A DNA stretch of 64,000 nucleotides from Zasmidium citrigriseum (Eukaryota > Ascomycota > Dothideomycetes > Mycosphaerellales > Mycosphaerellaceae). Below are positions 46,724-56,885 of the stretch, one piece after another. The position numbers and the translations under genes were made by a program. The stretch is from NCBI GenBank assembly GCA_002786025.1, contig NHNW01000003.1:868001-932000 (forward strand). The letters run 5' to 3'. Each line of letters opens with the position of its first letter. The stretch's first letter is position 1. The notes below the pieces were generated by a model, which was not told the DNA's origin, did no database searches, and worked only from the letters and a program-made list of their open reading frames with translations.

Positions 46724-47140
46724 ATGGGCCAGCAAGCCAACTCCGAGAAGGCAGTCCCTGGCCATCGCGGATCAGCTCCAGGAATCGAAGAGTTCGGGGA
46801 CAAGATTTCCAGCGCTCTAGAGCACGAAGGCTTTCCCATGGGCATGCTGCAAGAGGCCTTGGCTGAGGCGCGCATTTGGCTCAACATGGACGACCAACAG
46901 ATCATATCGAAGGAAGACCGCAGGAACAGAGAGTCTGCGGAGATCGTTGAGGCTGTATGGCAGCATGGAATGAAAGTTGCAAAGGAAGTCCACAAGAAGG
47001 CGGGTGGTGATTCTGATGCACTCGCTATCGGCATGGAGCATGCGAAGAGCAACCCCTGGCCCGGTGATCCGGAAAGGGGGGAGCAAGCGTTCATAGAGAT
47101 GGCTGCAGGTGCTAAGATTAGAAAGATGCTGGATGCCTGA
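46724..47140 (+). CDS. Small hypothetical protein (138 residues)
   Basis: An intact frame, MGQQANSEKAVPGHRG onward. It is helical and highly charged in the middle (LEHEGFPMGMLQEALAEARIWLNM, SKEDRRNRESAEIVEAVWQHGMKVAKEV), with a short C-terminal helix. No signal peptide, no membrane segment, no recognised domain. The regular amphipathic pattern makes it more likely real than the overlapping frames. Confidence 0.6.
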   Translation: MGQQANSEKAVPGHRGSAPGIEEFGDKISSALEHEGFPMGMLQEALAEARIWLNMDDQQIISKEDRRNRESAEIVEAVWQHGMKVAKEVHKKAGGDSDALAIGMEHAKSNPWPGDPERGEQAFIEMAAGAKIRKMLDA

Positions 47141-47535
47141 CGACCTGAAGTCTCTCACGGCCGACATCGACGACCAAGCGACCAATTCGGAGGCTGAAGG
47201 CAGAAACGGTGAACGTGTATGAGAGACAGGAATGGTGCGAGTGGAGGCCTTCCTTGAAGTTTCTTGCAACATACACTGCTCTGTCTACGGATGTGCATGT
47301 TCTGCAACATGGAATGCTCAAAGGCAGCATACTCAATGGCCCATACAATACCATTCTATGCTGTGCACTTCAGTCTTACAGTATGGTCTCCTGCAATTCG
47401 TGCTAAGTCCAAGGTATTTAGGGGTCTCTTCAGCCCACGATCCAAGGCAACTACTTCGGAGAACGATCAACTCATCAGTCCAAACCACCAACATCAAACC
47501 ACGAAACCACAGATCAACTTCATCACATAATCGCC
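47141..47535. other. intergenic region
   Basis: The 3' flank of the 138-residue gene and promoter of the 250-residue gene. The leader just before the next start is CA/AC-rich (ACCACGAAACCACAGATCAA), typical for this genome. No gene seen. Confidence 0.4.
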
Positions 47536-48288
47536 ATGTCTGACCAAATCAAAGCTCACCAAGCCCTTTACGGCATCAGAGCTCGGAGCCAGTATCTCGA
47601 CTACATCCTCGATACTATCGAGGCCGTCATTCGACAGAGACTGCTCGATGAAGAAGACGAGGCATTCGCATCTTCTCCTGCTACCGAAAACGAACTTGAG
47701 CAATACCTCGAGCACTTTGATCGGGAGAGCGCCAGAATCGAGGATGCCAGAGACGGAGCCAATGAGGCCATGGAGTCGATTACTTCTCTGATGGAAGAGC
47801 ACCGCGACAGCCTGCGCAAGTCGAAGAAGAGAGTGCCACGCCTGGGTAGTGTTGAGGCGGAGCGTCACCTTCCTGATATCTCCTTGGAAGATGCTTGCTA
47901 CTTGTGGTACATGGTCGACTCTGTCCTGCCAATAGAGGCTGTTGATGGTACCGGCTTTTTGTTCACTGCTGACACTCCTCGCTTTGTCAACTTCCAATCT
48001 GGCCGATCACGCCGTCGAAGCTCTGAGCCACGTGGAGTGTACGTTTACCGTGCTTCCCCTGACGATAAATGGAAGCCAGCGGAGGTGAGAGATGGTTCAG
48101 CTCCAGCAGAAGGTGAGGCCGGTCCATCGACCGGTCCTGGCACGATTCAGGAGCACGTTAGCTCGCCAGCCCCTCAGGCTGCGACCGTTGAAAGCGACCG
48201 TGAGGAGAGCCAGGATGGACAGGAAGGTACTACAGTTCCCCTGCCTGATTCTGACTCTGCCTACGGCTCTGGCTCGGACAGACACTAG
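47536..48288 (+). CDS. Hypothetical acidic protein (250 residues)
   Basis: The intact frame starts in a good context (CGCCATGTCTGACC). Residues 1-110 form a mainly helical domain with heptad-like spacing (RARSQYLDYILDTIEAVIRQ, ENELEQYLEHFDRESARIED). Residues 115-165 look globular (DISLEDACYLWYMVDSVLP). The last 80 residues are acidic, Pro/Ser/Gly-rich and disordered. No family recognised. Layout (helical N-terminus, disordered tail) is similar to the next gene downstream, which might be a distant paralogue. A CTTGAAGGGC inverted repeat lies 120 bases past the stop. Confidence 0.68.
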   Translation: MSDQIKAHQALYGIRARSQYLDYILDTIEAVIRQRLLDEEDEAFASSPATENELEQYLEHFDRESARIEDARDGANEAMESITSLMEEHRDSLRKSKKRVPRLGSVEAERHLPDISLEDACYLWYMVDSVLPIEAVDGTGFLFTADTPRFVNFQSGRSRRRSSEPRGVYVYRASPDDKWKPAEVRDGSAPAEGEAGPSTGPGTIQEHVSSPAPQAATVESDREESQDGQEGTTVPLPDSDSAYGSGSDRH

Positions 48289-48803
48289 AGAGCGAGTCCT
48301 ATCTATGACTGATCGTTAGCTTTTGTAATCAAGTATGCCATTATCTGCCCTCGCTCTTGTGCTCAAACTGGAAGATCTGCTCTCTCGAGAAAAGCGATTG
48401 ACATCAAGCTCTTGAAGGGCTCAATGCACCCTTAAGCCTTTCCCAGAAAGTAGGAGACCGCTGCGAACATCTTCCACTTGACCGGAAACACTGAGGGCAT
48501 GCCTCGATCTACTTGCCTCATGCGTTCGATATGGCTATCGTGACCCTATGACCTTGTATCATGGTATACCTCCAAAGGCGTGACTCAAAAGCATGGTCAG
48601 CAATGTCTGACCATGTGTTCGAAACTGCAACATTGAATGAACGCTATCCTGGAGGAGTAGCCAAAGATGCCTTCACCGCAAAGACCGTCGGCTCTCACCG
48701 TTCAATACAGCAAGACATACCTCCAGCGATCCTTCAAGTACCACTGCTCTTACCTGTGTGGCTGAGAATCAGAACTCGCCAATCTATAACCACCTCAAAC
48801 ACA

Positions 48804-49670
48804 ATGTCCGCTCTCAAGGAACTCATCTTCCCAATCCTCAACAGCTCAACACAAGCCACTGTTCAAATCAATCACCTGCCATGGAACGGTCTTCGTGCCC
48901 GGGAACTTTTCCTCACGATCCACCTCCTTGCCACCGAAATCCGTGCCCGCGAACGGCTCCTGGACGCCGAGCTGGTGAACCTCGCAGAGAACACTCCACC
49001 GGATGGTGAGTACGACCACGAGCTCTTGTCCGAGTTCAAGGCTTTGATCGAGGAAGCGAGAGAGTCGCTGGAGGAGATGGTCGAGGGACTGGAGGATTTG
49101 CAGGATGAGTGGAATGTGATGCAGTTAGAGAGGCCAGGTTACTTGAGGGAGGCTACCAGGGCCAGATGTGTCCCCGTCCTGGAAAGAGGGATGGAGAGGT
49201 TTATTCGGGAAGGCGTGAGCATGGTCAGTAGTGAAGATGACGGGGAGCTGGATCTTTGGACGAGGAATGCAAGACAGGCGTTGGCTGGTGATGCTGGTGA
49301 GAGGACACCTGCAAGGCTTCCTTCTTCGCCGGAGTCCAGCGATGGGGAGACAACACCTAAAGGAAGTGACAAGACTCCACCTCAACGTGATCCGACATCA
49401 TCGGCGACTACTAACACAGGCCCAATTGTTCGCGACTTCGCCCACCCTTCGAGCCCGGCAACCCCAGCACCTGACGACATCTTCGAAGAGTATCTGGGCG
49501 ACGTGGCCCATCGGATGCCAAGAACTGAGGAAGTCGTTGACCTGAGCGGAGCGTACATGCCGGGAAACGATGTTGAAATCTCGCGTGCACCAGAGGACTC
49601 CAAAGATGATGGCAAGACTCCAGGACTTCGGGCTCGAAAGTCTTTTGCAGCACGCGCAGGCGACGACTGA
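48804..49670 (+). CDS. Hypothetical acidic protein (288 residues)
   Basis: The frame extends upstream to 48561, but I place the start at 48804 (CACAATGTCCGCTCTC), where a clean leader ends and a helical domain begins (MSALKELIFPILNSSTQ). Residues 20-140 are helical and charged (HLLATEIRARERLLDAELV, FKALIEEARESLEEMVEG). The rest is Ser/Thr/Pro/Asp-rich and disordered. No family recognised. Similar layout and orientation to the gene at 47536 suggest an old tandem duplication, but the sequence identity by eye is low. An inverted repeat (GCCCTTCAAGGGC) lies 77 bases past the stop. Confidence 0.65.
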   Translation: MSALKELIFPILNSSTQATVQINHLPWNGLRARELFLTIHLLATEIRARERLLDAELVNLAENTPPDGEYDHELLSEFKALIEEARESLEEMVEGLEDLQDEWNVMQLERPGYLREATRARCVPVLERGMERFIREGVSMVSSEDDGELDLWTRNARQALAGDAGERTPARLPSSPESSDGETTPKGSDKTPPQRDPTSSATTNTGPIVRDFAHPSSPATPAPDDIFEEYLGDVAHRMPRTEEVVDLSGAYMPGNDVEISRAPEDSKDDGKTPGLRARKSFAARAGDD

Positions 49671-49800
49671 TCTATACACATCCGTTCTGGCCAATGTAGA
49701 TATCTTGCAATCCCAAACTTCATTGTTGAGCAATAACAGTGTAATACGCCCTTCAAGGGCTTGAATATGTATGCTCGTACGGAGATAGAGGGGGTATCAA

Positions 49801-52800
49801 TCAAAGCCACTCACAGTTCGCAACAAACAACGCCTTCTTCCGGGTATCATCAAAAACAGTCGCTCCAATAAAATGCTTCTTGATCGTGTCCTCTGCTCTG
49901 TCGTGTTTCTTGCAATCCTCCAGAACTCTCCAGTCGTAGACGTCTATCCTCTCGCGGAACTGACCGCCGTTGAGCTTTTGAATCTTCTGTACGATGGCTT
50001 TGACAGCCGCTCGCCGCTTGCGTTCAACCAAAACGATCTTGCGCATCCCAGGGTGTGATTGGCTCTCCGAGACGATGTGGGAACGTGGGCCATGTGCGAA
50101 GCTGTTGCGATCCCAGTGTGACAGGTCGCTTGTGGGGATGATGTTGTGGGAACATAGAAGGTCTTCGGAGATGTACAGTGCTTTGCTGATGCAGGGCGCG
50201 AGATACACCGTGGATGATGAGAACGGACACCTTTTGCCTGCACAATTAGTCCTAGAGATACCATCACTGGACTGTGACTCGGGTGTCTTGCTTGGGCGTA
50301 TGAGTGCGACCACTTTCCGGGTGAGATCAGAGAGAGCTCGTGATCGTTGATTGTGCCTGGATGCCTCGCGAGCCGAAGGAGGATCAGTGTTATTGGTGAG
50401 CTCGGCAAGGGGGCTAGAACGCCTCGATGCATCGTCGATGTTGGCCAAAGTCGTGTCTATAGAGGTAAGTCGAACCTTCTTGGAGACATGCTGTTCCATA
50501 ATGCCCTCCTCACGCCGTCTTTTGGGGGCTTGGGCGCGGCTTTCGACGTTCAGCACTCGTGGCAATGGAGAGCTCGGCAACCTTTCCACTCCTGACGATG
50601 GTAAAGGGGTTGGCAAAGCGTTGGCTACATGTCTAGTGCGTGGCTTCGATGGACTCTCTATCCGCCGACAAAGTGTCGGCGGTGTTATCGTCTTCCTCGG
50701 CGTTGGCGTTGCAGTCCTGTCCCTTTCAGCCTTTCTCTGATGCTTGGGCAGGAGCTCTTCAAGCTTTCGGAGCCATGTACGAGTCTCCTGAGACTCAGAG
50801 TCTTCAGGCAAGTCTCGAGCAGCTCGGCCCTGGTTTTGCAGCTCCTGGAAAGTCACACAATCCAGCCAACTCCGGTCTTGATGCATTTTCTTGACCCGAG
50901 GATGGCGCAGCATCAGAAAATCGCAATTGGAAGGCTTCTCAAAACCAGAGCCAAGGACTTCGAACACGAGTGGATCGCTGAGCACCACGTCCATTTGTAC
51001 CATCCTGCTCGATTGAATATCGAAAGCGTCTGGCGCCTGCATCCTGTCATATGGGTTTGCTCGAAATGCCGCTTCGGCGTCGGCGGCTTCGAGGATCGCC
51101 TTCGGAATGCACTGGTCTTGGTCGATGGAACCAACATGCTTGAACATTGGCCGCGCGTTCAACCTGCGCACTTCTTCCTCGTTGATTAGGCACCCTAGAT
51201 GGAAAGTCGTCCACTTGACTGCTCTCAATCGGCTCGTTGATGCCTGTTGTGCATTGTAACTCGCTCCAATGATCGCAAAGTCGGCCTCATCACCCATGCC
51301 TTTGAGAAAGTCCTTCTTCAGCTTGATGAAGCGATTCTCGCGATCTTGGCCGTCGAGGGTGAAATACGGCATTTCCAACGGCTTCAGAACTAGTCCCTCA
51401 GTCCGACGAGCGATGGCGGCCGCAAGCTGCTCGAGCAATTTTCCTTCACCGCGTGCAATATCAGCGAAATCGATGATTTTCCATTCGGCACCCATGGCAC
51501 GACCATGAATCTTGAAGTAGGTCTCTCGAAGCCCATTGCGACGCTCGTTGACTGGCCTGTTCATGACAACTTCGTCATCCAACAGAAGCAAGTCGAAGTA
51601 GACGATTGCAAGATGCTCATGAGAATGAGGCTGGGAGTCGGCGTCGGTTCCAATATGGACCCCAGATCGAGCAACGTGTTTCCGAATTTTCTCGAAGGGC
51701 AGGATGTCGTTGTCCTTGTCAGACCAGACCACCATTTCTCCGAGAAGGATAGCTTGGCGGCTGATGCGGCAGTCAGGCCGTCCCAATCTCAGGCTGTTAA
51801 CAATAGTGTCGTGGAGGCCTCTCTTGTCCTGAGTCGAGTCTTTGCCGCTCTTCGCGAAAATCGTGATGCATTTGCGTGGGTCTTCCGACCTCTGAAGGTC
51901 GATGTGGATCTCACAATACTCCCCATCATACTTGCGCTCCAATGCCCATTCCTTGCCAGACAAGGTCGACAGCAGGTACTTGACGTCTCTGGCTTTGTCG
52001 AACTTCGGCCTGCCAATCTTGGTGCCAACGACTGGACGCATACGAGCCGCCACCCCCTTCTTGTGGAGCTTCTCGGACATGCGATCTGGGCAGCAGGGAT
52101 AGTCGCGCAGCTCGCCTTTGAGAAGACTTGCAGCTGCATGGAAGTCTCGTTGGAAGTTGAGCAGGTCTGGCAGAAGGAAATGGAAGTTCTTTTGAACGAG
52201 CTTCTCATCGACTCGAACGGGAGAGAAGTCCTTCAGGATCAGACGAGCAAGCCATTTGCCTTCATGCTTGTCCCAGGCGCATCGTTTCAGGATGTTGCCA
52301 ACCGTCTGGTCTCTCTGTTCAGAGGAGCTTGGCGGAAGCTTAGATATAGAAGGGCCGGAGTGCCGATTGCCTCCTGCTAGCATCTGCAGCATTTCGTCGA
52401 CTTCCTCGAGCATGAGAGGTGGCCTTGCTGGAGGACCAAGATCCTTCAGAACCCTGTCCAGGCATGTTCCAATGTCTCCGAGGCCAGCTTGCTTGTACCT
52501 CCCGAGGATAGAGATGCTTTCCTTTCCCAAATTCAGGGACCGGCAAACAATGCGATATAAGTTAGGGGCCTTGATACTGTATACTCGATCCGTGCGCCAT
52601 TCTGGAAGTAAAGTTGAGAGGAAAGCAGTCGTGCCGTCCACGTCGAGCTCATTGATCGGCCTGCGGTGAGACTTGAACCAGCTCTGGACGGTCTCCCAGG
52701 TCCTCTTCTTCTTCTCATCTTGGAGAAACGGCGGGTCGTGTGTCTCGATGTCCTCGAGGCGCGAGAGTAAAGTGCATATTTCCGCGAATGAGAGGGGCAT
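49801..52800 (-). CDS. Divergent ATP-dependent DNA ligase
   Basis: The single 999-residue frame has an N-terminal helical DNA-binding region (about 1-240) and the nucleotidyltransferase core with KYDGEYCEIH. Its Lys (about residue 290) is the expected AMP-binding residue. HLAIVYFDLLLLDDE matches motif III and EGLVLK matches motif IV. The motif V region is FIKLKKDFL. An OB-fold-like stretch follows, then a disordered basic part (about 690-850) and a C-terminal region that may be a BRCT domain. The KYDGE core and long C-terminal extension resemble the ligase IV side of the family, but KYDGEY instead of KxDGER and other departures make it look like the fungal-specific ligase paralogue rather than canonical Lig4. 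It seals DNA nicks; the pathway is not certain. Confidence 0.85.
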   Translation of the reverse strand: MPLSFAEICTLLSRLEDIETHDPPFLQDEKKKRTWETVQSWFKSHRRPINELDVDGTTAFLSTLLPEWRTDRVYSIKAPNLYRIVCRSLNLGKESISILGRYKQAGLGDIGTCLDRVLKDLGPPARPPLMLEEVDEMLQMLAGGNRHSGPSISKLPPSSSEQRDQTVGNILKRCAWDKHEGKWLARLILKDFSPVRVDEKLVQKNFHFLLPDLLNFQRDFHAAASLLKGELRDYPCCPDRMSEKLHKKGVAARMRPVVGTKIGRPKFDKARDVKYLLSTLSGKEWALERKYDGEYCEIHIDLQRSEDPRKCITIFAKSGKDSTQDKRGLHDTIVNSLRLGRPDCRISRQAILLGEMVVWSDKDNDILPFEKIRKHVARSGVHIGTDADSQPHSHEHLAIVYFDLLLLDDEVVMNRPVNERRNGLRETYFKIHGRAMGAEWKIIDFADIARGEGKLLEQLAAAIARRTEGLVLKPLEMPYFTLDGQDRENRFIKLKKDFLKGMGDEADFAIIGASYNAQQASTSRLRAVKWTTFHLGCLINEEEVRRLNARPMFKHVGSIDQDQCIPKAILEAADAEAAFRANPYDRMQAPDAFDIQSSRMVQMDVVLSDPLVFEVLGSGFEKPSNCDFLMLRHPRVKKMHQDRSWLDCVTFQELQNQGRAARDLPEDSESQETRTWLRKLEELLPKHQRKAERDRTATPTPRKTITPPTLCRRIESPSKPRTRHVANALPTPLPSSGVERLPSSPLPRVLNVESRAQAPKRRREEGIMEQHVSKKVRLTSIDTTLANIDDASRRSSPLAELTNNTDPPSAREASRHNQRSRALSDLTRKVVALIRPSKTPESQSSDGISRTNCAGKRCPFSSSTVYLAPCISKALYISEDLLCSHNIIPTSDLSHWDRNSFAHGPRSHIVSESQSHPGMRKIVLVERKRRAAVKAIVQKIQKLNGGQFRERIDVYDWRVLEDCKKHDRAEDTIKKHFIGATVFDDTRKKALFVANCEWL

Positions 52801-53358
52801 TGCTCAAGAGTAATATGGTGTTTTGATAACGGGTAGTTGAATGTCTCTGGAGCCGTTCAGTAATGTCGCGATCATGGTTACAGAGTCCAGTATCCAAAGG
52901 AGACTAAGCAACACGTGATAGCGCGGCAGTGGCGAGAAATGGGATGAATGAAAGGAAGGAAGGGAGCATGTGATGGACGCGAAGTCGCGTCTGATGAACG
53001 TGGGGCAAACAAAGCGGTGGGACAACAAAGAGCCGATCAAAAGCCGCCAAAAGCCGTCACAAGCCGACCTCACACGTTTCTTTCGAATCCGTGGAGAAGA
53101 CATCTACTTGCACACCCGACTTCTGGCGTTGTAATAGCATTATGATGCGCCATTGTTCATGCACTTCAGGCGATGTCAATTCCCAACTTGGTTCTGCCAA
53201 AAGCGCTCGAGACCGCCAACGCCGTTGACATTCGTACGGGCTCCTCGTTCTGCGTCTCCAGCGCCTATCCAACTGTGCTCGCCGCTGCGAAGAGTCTGGT
53301 TAGCACGTCCGAATGAAGATCAGAGAACTATCATATGGACCTACTCTTCGATCGCAGG
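52801..53358. other. intergenic region
   Basis: This is the ligase promoter and 3' flank of the secreted cysteine-rich gene. It includes a pair of GCCGCCAAAAGCCGTCACAAGCC-like short repeats near 53040-53065. No gene seen. Confidence 0.35.
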
Positions 53359-53619
53359 CTAGTCTTCCCAGTCTTCCTCCGGGTAGCATGCATGCTCGTC
53401 GTCTTTGCAGCAGAAGCATTTGTCCTTGAGCTTCTCGAGGAATCCCTTCTTGCCCCAGCAAGCAGTGAGGCCGGATGGATTTGCGTCGCTTCTACAGCGC
53501 TTTTCGAGCTTCCAGACGGCGAACCTGTGACCATTTCCGTTCTCCGCTGGGACTGCTACAGAAACGGCCAGGAAGGGAAAGAGAATGGCAAGCACGAAGA
53601 TGAGGCGTTGAGTGCGCAT
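53359..53619 (-). CDS. Small secreted cysteine-rich protein, candidate effector
   Basis: The 86-residue product has a strong signal peptide (MRTQRLIFVLAILFPFLAVS). The mature part of about 63 residues has six Cys in the pattern C, C, C-x-C-C, C and an acidic end. Size, export signal and even Cys number match fungal secreted effectors or defensin-like proteins. No family is recognised and no function or toxicity can be claimed. A related, frameshifted copy lies about 600 bp upstream (54222-54475), with matching sequence around the start codon (CGACGGTCGTG in both leaders). Confidence 0.7.
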   Translation of the reverse strand: MRTQRLIFVLAILFPFLAVSVAVPAENGNGHRFAVWKLEKRCRSDANPSGLTACWGKKGFLEKLKDKCFCCKDDEHACYPEEDWED

Positions 53620-54221
53620 ATCGACGGTCGTGTGTGAGTGGAACAGCTTGAAGTGGTTGGGATAGCAATTGCTCGAAGCTCTGACTTTTGGATCCGTAGG
53701 TGCGTTGTGCTGACCTTCTTGCAGACGCTGTCTGGCTGGGCAAGATCACATGCATCAATTTTGAACATAAGCAAAGACTCTTTCTTTGAAAGGTCATCGG
53801 TCACGTCCAAGCCGCACGATGAACGGCAAATGTTGGTCAAAGTCCCGCGAGCACGGCAGCTTCTTGCAGTCTTGTGTTTAAGGTGATAACATGCTGTGCG
53901 CGATTGATTGTTGTACTCTCGTAAGTGTCTCGGGCAAACCGCATACGTCCCCATCTTCATCTCCCCAAACTGTGACAAGTCTCTCGAGAGCTTGAGCTCA
54001 TGCACACGTCCAAAAAGGAGAGATGTTGTGGCACTTGAGAAGGGTGCCAACCGCCCAAAAAGGTCTCCAACGCTTTCACTTCTCGCGGCTCCATCCTCGC
54101 TTTGAAGCTATGCCAGTCCAGCTATTCTCGGAACTACAGAGCAGGTCAGCGACTCGTCACGAAAGTCCACAACATGGCCGGGTCGACATACTGTCAATCC
54201 CGAGATGACGATCCCCTAAGG
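53620..54221. other. Spacer between tandem secreted-protein copies
   Basis: This is the promoter region of the intact copy. Blocks such as GACCTTCT...GATCAC.TGCAT near 53715-53760 recur upstream of the second copy (near 54618-54660), so the duplication includes regulatory sequence. Confidence 0.45.
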
Positions 54222-54475
54222 CTAGCCATTGCCTTCATGACCCGGGGGGCGGCAAGAAAATCCCTCGTCTTGGTCGCAGCACCAACACTCGTCGAACTTC
54301 GCGTTCACCAAACTGTGATTGAACCAACGGACAGCGAGTCCGCCAGGGTTGTTGTCGGTCTTGCAGCGCTTGTAGTGGGTATGGCGAGTGTGTCCGTTCC
54401 TGAACCCATAGCGGGAATTGCAGCAGCTAGGGTCAGGAGGGTGAAGAGGATGGCAAGGAGGACTTGAAAGTGCAT
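54222..54475 (-). pseudogene. Frameshifted paralogue of the small secreted cysteine-rich protein
   Basis: The ATG at 54475 opens a signal peptide (MHFQVLLAILFTLLTLAAA). About 23 codons in, the frame that matches the neighbour's mature Cys pattern continues one base out of phase and ends at a TAG at 54222-54224. In that second frame the Cys spacing (C, C-x-C-C, C) and the start KRC agree with the intact gene, though one Cys position is Arg. A single missing base therefore separates signal peptide and mature part. It is a pseudogene or a sequencing error. I do not join the two parts here. Confidence 0.62.
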
Positions 54476-55145
54476 TTCGACGGTCGTGAGCGGAGGCGTA
54501 CGAACGTATGAGATCGAAGCTGTATCTGAGATAGCAATAACAAGAACCTGTGCACTGTGCATGTCTCCTTTGTCCCGATTTTGTGCATCCCGTGACTCAC
54601 GTGTGAGATGCCGACCTTCTGAGAGATGCTACGTCGCTGGTAAAGATCACGCGCATGTATTTTGAACCATTCTTTCGCGACAATTTGGGCGAGGACGGCG
54701 TGCCTTCGAAAAGCCATCAGTACCGTATCTCTCCATGGCTGCACAGAGAGTGGAAGAGCTCGCCAGCACGTTATGCAACGATGCCCATGTAGCAAAAATG
54801 TATACTCGTCTCCAGTTCCTGAATCTCGCATGTTGGTGACGGAGGATGGATGACGTGAAGTCGAGCTTCATGAAGTTGAAGGTTTGGCTTCTCCAGCCAC
54901 AAAATTTTGAAGATCAAGCCTCCTCTCTCCGCAACTTCACGCGAAGACTGTGGCCCTGAAAAGCCATCAACCACCTGAAACCACAAGAGCTGCGCGGAGA
55001 TCGTGTAGGCGCAAAGGCTTCAGTTGCTCTCGACGGGCTTGCCGGAAGCTGCGAGTCTGCGACAGCGACAGCGACAGCGTCGTAAGTGCCACCTTCTCCT
55101 CGTTCTCCGACTCTCGTACTTTGCGCCGTGCAACTCAACGCAGCC
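54476..55145. other. Divergent promoter region (secreted copy / WDR70)
   Basis: Contains duplicated blocks shared with 53640-53800 (see the spacer entry) and, near 54950-54990, GAAAAGCCATCAACCACC, which resembles 54709. There is no convincing gene. The stretch before WDR70 has CGACAGCGACAGCG repeats. Confidence 0.4.
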
Positions 55146-56876
55146 ATGGCCGACCGCGATTCCGACGTCGAGGTGGAGAACGACGATGAGCTTCAGAAGT
55201 TCCTAGGCACTCAATCCTTCGGCAAGCAGTCGCGCGAGGCCAACGTGCAGAAGCAGATCGACCTCAGCAAGCGGCCAGGAAACAGCGATCCCCGCGCCGA
55301 CAGCACACCACAAGGCAATGAATCGGACGACGACGACTCGGACAATGACTCGGATGACGGGGATGACGAGTTTCCTGTATCCCACGAAATGGTCATCAAG
55401 ACACACGAGAAGCCGGTTACAGCCTTATCCCTTGATCCCTCGGGAGGGCGATTGATTACAGGCTCTATGGATTGTACATTGAAATTCCACGATTTCTCTT
55501 CAATGACGCCTACTACGATACGGGCGTTCAAATCCATCGATCCTAACGCTTCGAAGAACTCCTCGAATGTGGAAGTACACCCAGTAAACCAGGTTCTCTT
55601 CAATCCCCTATCGGCTAGCCATGTCCTCGTAGCCACAGCCTTGCCGCAAGCAAAGGTGTTATCAAGAGATGGAGAGGCTGTGGTGGAGTTTGCGAAAGGA
55701 GATATGTACCTACGGGATATGCACAATACGAAGGGCCACATCTCGGAGGTTACCACGGGAACGTGGCATCCTACAGACAGGAATCTCTGTGTAACGGCTG
55801 GAACGGATAGCACGTTGCGAATATGGGATATCAACAATCCTCGGCAGCAAAAGGAGGTTATTGTGCACAAATCGAGAGCCGCAGGATCGGCTGGCAGAAC
55901 CAGAATGACTGCTGTGCAGTGGGGCTCGCCTATGCAGGGAGGAAACAATCTCTTGGTCTCAGCAGCTCTTGATGGCAGCCTCGTTATGTGGAGTGGGGAG
56001 GGACCATATGCAAGGCCAGCAGCTGAAGTTCGAGATGCTCATACGCCGAATACTTGGACCAGCGGTCTGGATATCAGTGCTGATGGCCGCCTGGTTGTGA
56101 CAAGGGGAGGAGACGACACCATCAAGCTCTGGGATACGAGAAAGTTCAAGAGCCCAGTCACAACCGTCTCGCACGCCTCAACATCCTCTCAATACCCAAC
56201 AACAAACATCCGCTTCTCGCCAACGTCCGCAAACATCCTCACAGGCTCCCAGGACGGCTCCCTGCACATTCTCAACCCAGGGACTCTCAAGCCAGAGCTC
56301 ACGACCCCTGTAACACCAGGCAGTCCTCTCATAACGGTCCTTTGGCATCCAAAGCTCAACCAGATCGTGACGGGCTCTGCGAATGCCGAAACACACATCC
56401 TCTACAACCCCAACACGTCCTTCAACGGCGCCAAGACAGTCATGTCTAGAGCACCAAAGCGCAGACACATCGACGACGACCCATCTCTGACCACAGATAC
56501 CTCTCAAGGCGTCTCCGGGGACGCCATCATAACGCCAGGTGGCTCCGTTCCAGCAACAGCATCATTCGCCTCTCGCCACCCAACCGTTGGCTTGACGGCC
56601 AGTGGCCGCAGCCGAGATCCAAGACGACCTCACATCCCAGCCACAACGCCATTCGCGAAGAATAACCCAGATCAAGAATACGTCAAGTCGCAGATCCCCT
56701 TGAGCAGTCTCCGCGATGAAGATCCCCGCGAAGCGTTGCTTAAGTATGCCGATAAGGCGAAGAACGACCCATTATTTACGAATGCTTGGAAGGAGACGCA
56801 GCCGAAGACGATCTACGCGGATCTGAGCGACGATGAGGGGGAGGAGGAGCCGGCAGCCAAGAAGCAGAAACAGTAG
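55146..56876 (+). CDS. WDR70: WD-repeat protein 70 homologue
   Basis: I place the start at 55146 (CAGCCATGGCCGACC), which gives 576 residues; an in-frame ATG 20 codons upstream is less likely. An acidic N-terminus with DDDDSDNDSDDGDDEFP leads into the family opening SHEMVIKTHEKPVTALS. Seven or so WD repeats follow, for example GRLITGSMDCTLKFHDF, NLCVTAGTDSTLRIWDI and RLVVTRGGDDTIKLWD. A basic/acidic tail ends EEEPAAKKQKQ, a likely nuclear signal. The order and spacing match WDR70 (Gad-1), which works in histone H2B ubiquitylation and DNA double-strand break processing with CUL4-type ligases in animals and fission yeast. Function here is by homology. The nearby RBX1 would be in the same class of ligases. 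Confidence 0.92.
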   Translation: MADRDSDVEVENDDELQKFLGTQSFGKQSREANVQKQIDLSKRPGNSDPRADSTPQGNESDDDDSDNDSDDGDDEFPVSHEMVIKTHEKPVTALSLDPSGGRLITGSMDCTLKFHDFSSMTPTTIRAFKSIDPNASKNSSNVEVHPVNQVLFNPLSASHVLVATALPQAKVLSRDGEAVVEFAKGDMYLRDMHNTKGHISEVTTGTWHPTDRNLCVTAGTDSTLRIWDINNPRQQKEVIVHKSRAAGSAGRTRMTAVQWGSPMQGGNNLLVSAALDGSLVMWSGEGPYARPAAEVRDAHTPNTWTSGLDISADGRLVVTRGGDDTIKLWDTRKFKSPVTTVSHASTSSQYPTTNIRFSPTSANILTGSQDGSLHILNPGTLKPELTTPVTPGSPLITVLWHPKLNQIVTGSANAETHILYNPNTSFNGAKTVMSRAPKRRHIDDDPSLTTDTSQGVSGDAIITPGGSVPATASFASRHPTVGLTASGRSRDPRRPHIPATTPFAKNNPDQEYVKSQIPLSSLRDEDPREALLKYADKAKNDPLFTNAWKETQPKTIYADLSDDEGEEEPAAKKQKQ

Positions 56877-56885
56877 GTAGACAGT

